A stretch of 64,000 nucleotides of DNA from JASTVH01 sp042862465 (GTDB lineage: Bacteria > Pseudomonadota > Gammaproteobacteria > Pseudomonadales > Oleiphilaceae): positions 8,247-72,246 of the forward strand of contig JASTVH010000014.1 of assembly GCA_042862465.1 (NCBI GenBank), written 5' to 3'. Shown here in pieces: positions 63,029 to 64,000 of the stretch. Each line of letters begins with the position of its first letter. Position 1 is the stretch's first letter. The translations under genes were made by a program, and so were the position numbers. The notes beneath the pieces are model-generated. The model ran no database searches, was not told the DNA's origin, and saw only the letters and a list, made by a program, of their open reading frames with translations.

Positions 63029-63046
63029 AGCGTACAAGTGTACGCT
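63029..63046. promoter_or_regulatory. Perfect palindromic operator candidate AGCGTACA-AG-TGTACGCT
   Basis: The 18-base site has two perfect 8-base arms and lies between the divergent acyl-CoA dehydrogenase operon and the hemolysin III gene. Its layout (AG.G.AC, four bases, GT.C.CT) resembles TetR-type acyl-CoA-responsive operators such as the DesT site. No TetR gene is in the window. Confidence 0.55.
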
Positions 63047-63122
63047 GAAACTTGAAAATAGAGCCGTCAGGTATCATCATTGAAGCCCTGTCGATCATAG
63101 GCTGAGAAGGAGTCCAGAAAAG

Positions 63123-63809
63123 GTGACAGCTGTTGAATCTACCAAAGACCGTATCGCTGCAGGCTATACGGCACTGGAGGAATGGTTGAATACACTGAGT
63201 CACGGTGTGGGGGCCGCCCTGAGCATTGCCGGGATGGTCGTCCTGATCAGCATGGCCAGTCTGGCGGCCGATGTGGATGGCTGGAAGATCCTCAGCTTCA
63301 GTATCTACGGCGCCTGCATGACGCTGCTTTATGTGGCTTCGACGCTGTATCACGGCGCCTGGAGCCCGCGCTGGAAAAAGGCCTTCAAGGTCATGGACCA
63401 CTGCGCCATTTTCCTGCTGATCTCCGGTACCTATACCCCGTTCCTGTTGGTGAACATGCGTGGGCCCGTTGGCTGGACGCTGTTTGCCATCGTGTGGTCC
63501 CTGGCGATCGGCGGCATCGCCCTGAAGCTGATATACGGCCACCGCTTCAAGGCCCTGCGCGTTGGTGTCTATCTGCTGATGGGCTGGATGATCGTCTTCG
63601 CTTCATCGGAACTGGCGGCTAACCTCAACAGTACCGCCCTGTATCTGGTCGTGGCCGGCGGTATCACCTACACCGTGGGCGTGATCTTCTACCTGGGGCA
63701 TCGCATTCCTTACAACCATGCGATCTGGCACCTGTTTGTGGTCGGTGGCAGCGCCTGCCATTTCTTTGCCATGTACTACGGCGTATTGCCTTCCGCGGCT
63801 ATGGGGTGA
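63123..63809 (+). CDS. Hemolysin III / PAQR family seven-helix membrane protein
   Basis: The 228-residue protein has seven predicted helices and the family histidines and acidic residue in LSHGVGA, STLYHGAW, KVMDHCAIF and HAIWHLFVVGGSACHFFA. These fit the zinc-dependent hydrolase-like active site of the PAQR/CREST superfamily. The true bacterial function is uncertain; the haemolysin name comes from a Bacillus homologue. It begins with GTG after an AGAAGGAG site. Confidence 0.88.
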   Translation: MTAVESTKDRIAAGYTALEEWLNTLSHGVGAALSIAGMVVLISMASLAADVDGWKILSFSIYGACMTLLYVASTLYHGAWSPRWKKAFKVMDHCAIFLLISGTYTPFLLVNMRGPVGWTLFAIVWSLAIGGIALKLIYGHRFKALRVGVYLLMGWMIVFASSELAANLNSTALYLVVAGGITYTVGVIFYLGHRIPYNHAIWHLFVVGGSACHFFAMYYGVLPSAAMG

Positions 63810-63874
63810 GTTAGGGCGTTGGACGTTTCACGTCAAAAAGCTTGACTCCGGCGCCATGGCCAGCATGCTGAGTG

Positions 63875-64000
63875 CCAACGTCCAACGTCCAACGTCCAAC
63901 GTCCAACGTCCAACGTCCAACGTCCAACGTCCAACGTCCAACGTCCAACGTCCAACGTCCAACGTCCAACGTCCAACGTCCAACGTCCAACGTCCAACGT
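63875..64000. repeat. Perfect 7-bp tandem array (CCAACGT x18, continuing past the window)
   Basis: Eighteen uninterrupted CCAACGT units fill the last 126 bases and reach the window edge, so the true length is unknown. A degenerate flank (GTTGGACGTTTCACGTC) precedes it at about 63818-63835. There are no spacers, so it is not a CRISPR array. It belongs to the same heptad family as 53668-53812. Confidence 0.97.

Noticed and set aside
63875..64000. Possible CRISPR array
   Set aside because: The 7-base unit repeats with no spacers and no cas genes are nearby; it is a simple tandem repeat.

Overview
This window is a contiguous piece of a GC-rich (roughly 60% by eye) gammaproteobacterial chromosome. 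The core gene order glnD | map / rpsB-tsf-pyrH-frr-uppS-cdsA-dxr-rseP-bamA-skp-lpxD-fabZ-lpxA-lpxB-rnhB is the classic gammaproteobacterial one. Fatty-acid and CoA enzymes, an xcpPQ-like split type II secretion locus and several c-di-GMP proteins suggest a marine, lipid- or hydrocarbon-using relative of Marinobacter or Pseudomonas. The genus is inference. I see no prophage, transposase, integron or CRISPR array.

Layout. 1-2436: glnD (cut by the window edge) and map on the minus strand. 2631-18043: one long plus-strand run for translation, UMP kinase, isoprenoid and phospholipid precursors, the outer-membrane assembly machine and lipid A synthesis. 18047-19132: a DUF484-GGDEF protein. 19220-19578: a stable-RNA promoter, a broken partial copy of the initiator tRNA, the intact initiator tRNA and a terminator. 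19615-28176: two AraC regulators, a CaiB/BaiF (AMACR-like) enzyme, and a tightly overlapped operon of an alkyl-DHAP-synthase-like flavoenzyme, a GlpD-like dehydrogenase and an FGGY kinase. 28181-28976: a recently duplicated repeat block. 28978-32332: pncA-pncB and a REC protein with a degenerate GGDEF domain, both on the minus strand. 32642-36350: yajQ, an AmpG-like permease, an SDR with an alkyltransferase-like DNA repair protein, and fxsA. 36371-38583: sigma32-type groESL. 38757-42430: gspN-gspC-gspD. 42535-50264 (minus): an M48 protease with LemA, a GGDEF-EAL protein, sodB and purEK. 50524-53182: three poorly characterised genes. 53333-53592: tRNA-Val, tRNA-Asp, tRNA-Val. 53816-62912: a high-molecular-weight FabG divergent from a thiolase, an amidase, a voltage-sensor-like membrane protein, a truncated globin and two acyl-CoA dehydrogenases. 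63123-63809: a hemolysin III family protein. 63875-64000: a perfect 7-bp tandem array running off the window.

The genes best grouped by function are the envelope-biogenesis run; the AraC-controlled G3P/DHAP-centred operon, which looks like an uncharacterised ether-lipid or alkylglycerol pathway; the fatty-acid module at 53.8-62.9 kb; and three scattered c-di-GMP proteins, only one of which has a plausible cyclase active site.

The most unusual points are the alkyl-DHAP-synthase-like operon, the S1-S4 voltage-sensor-like protein without a pore, the initiator-tRNA partial copy inside its own leader, the ACGTCNN heptad repeat family, and a strongly branched inverted-repeat element after the globin gene.
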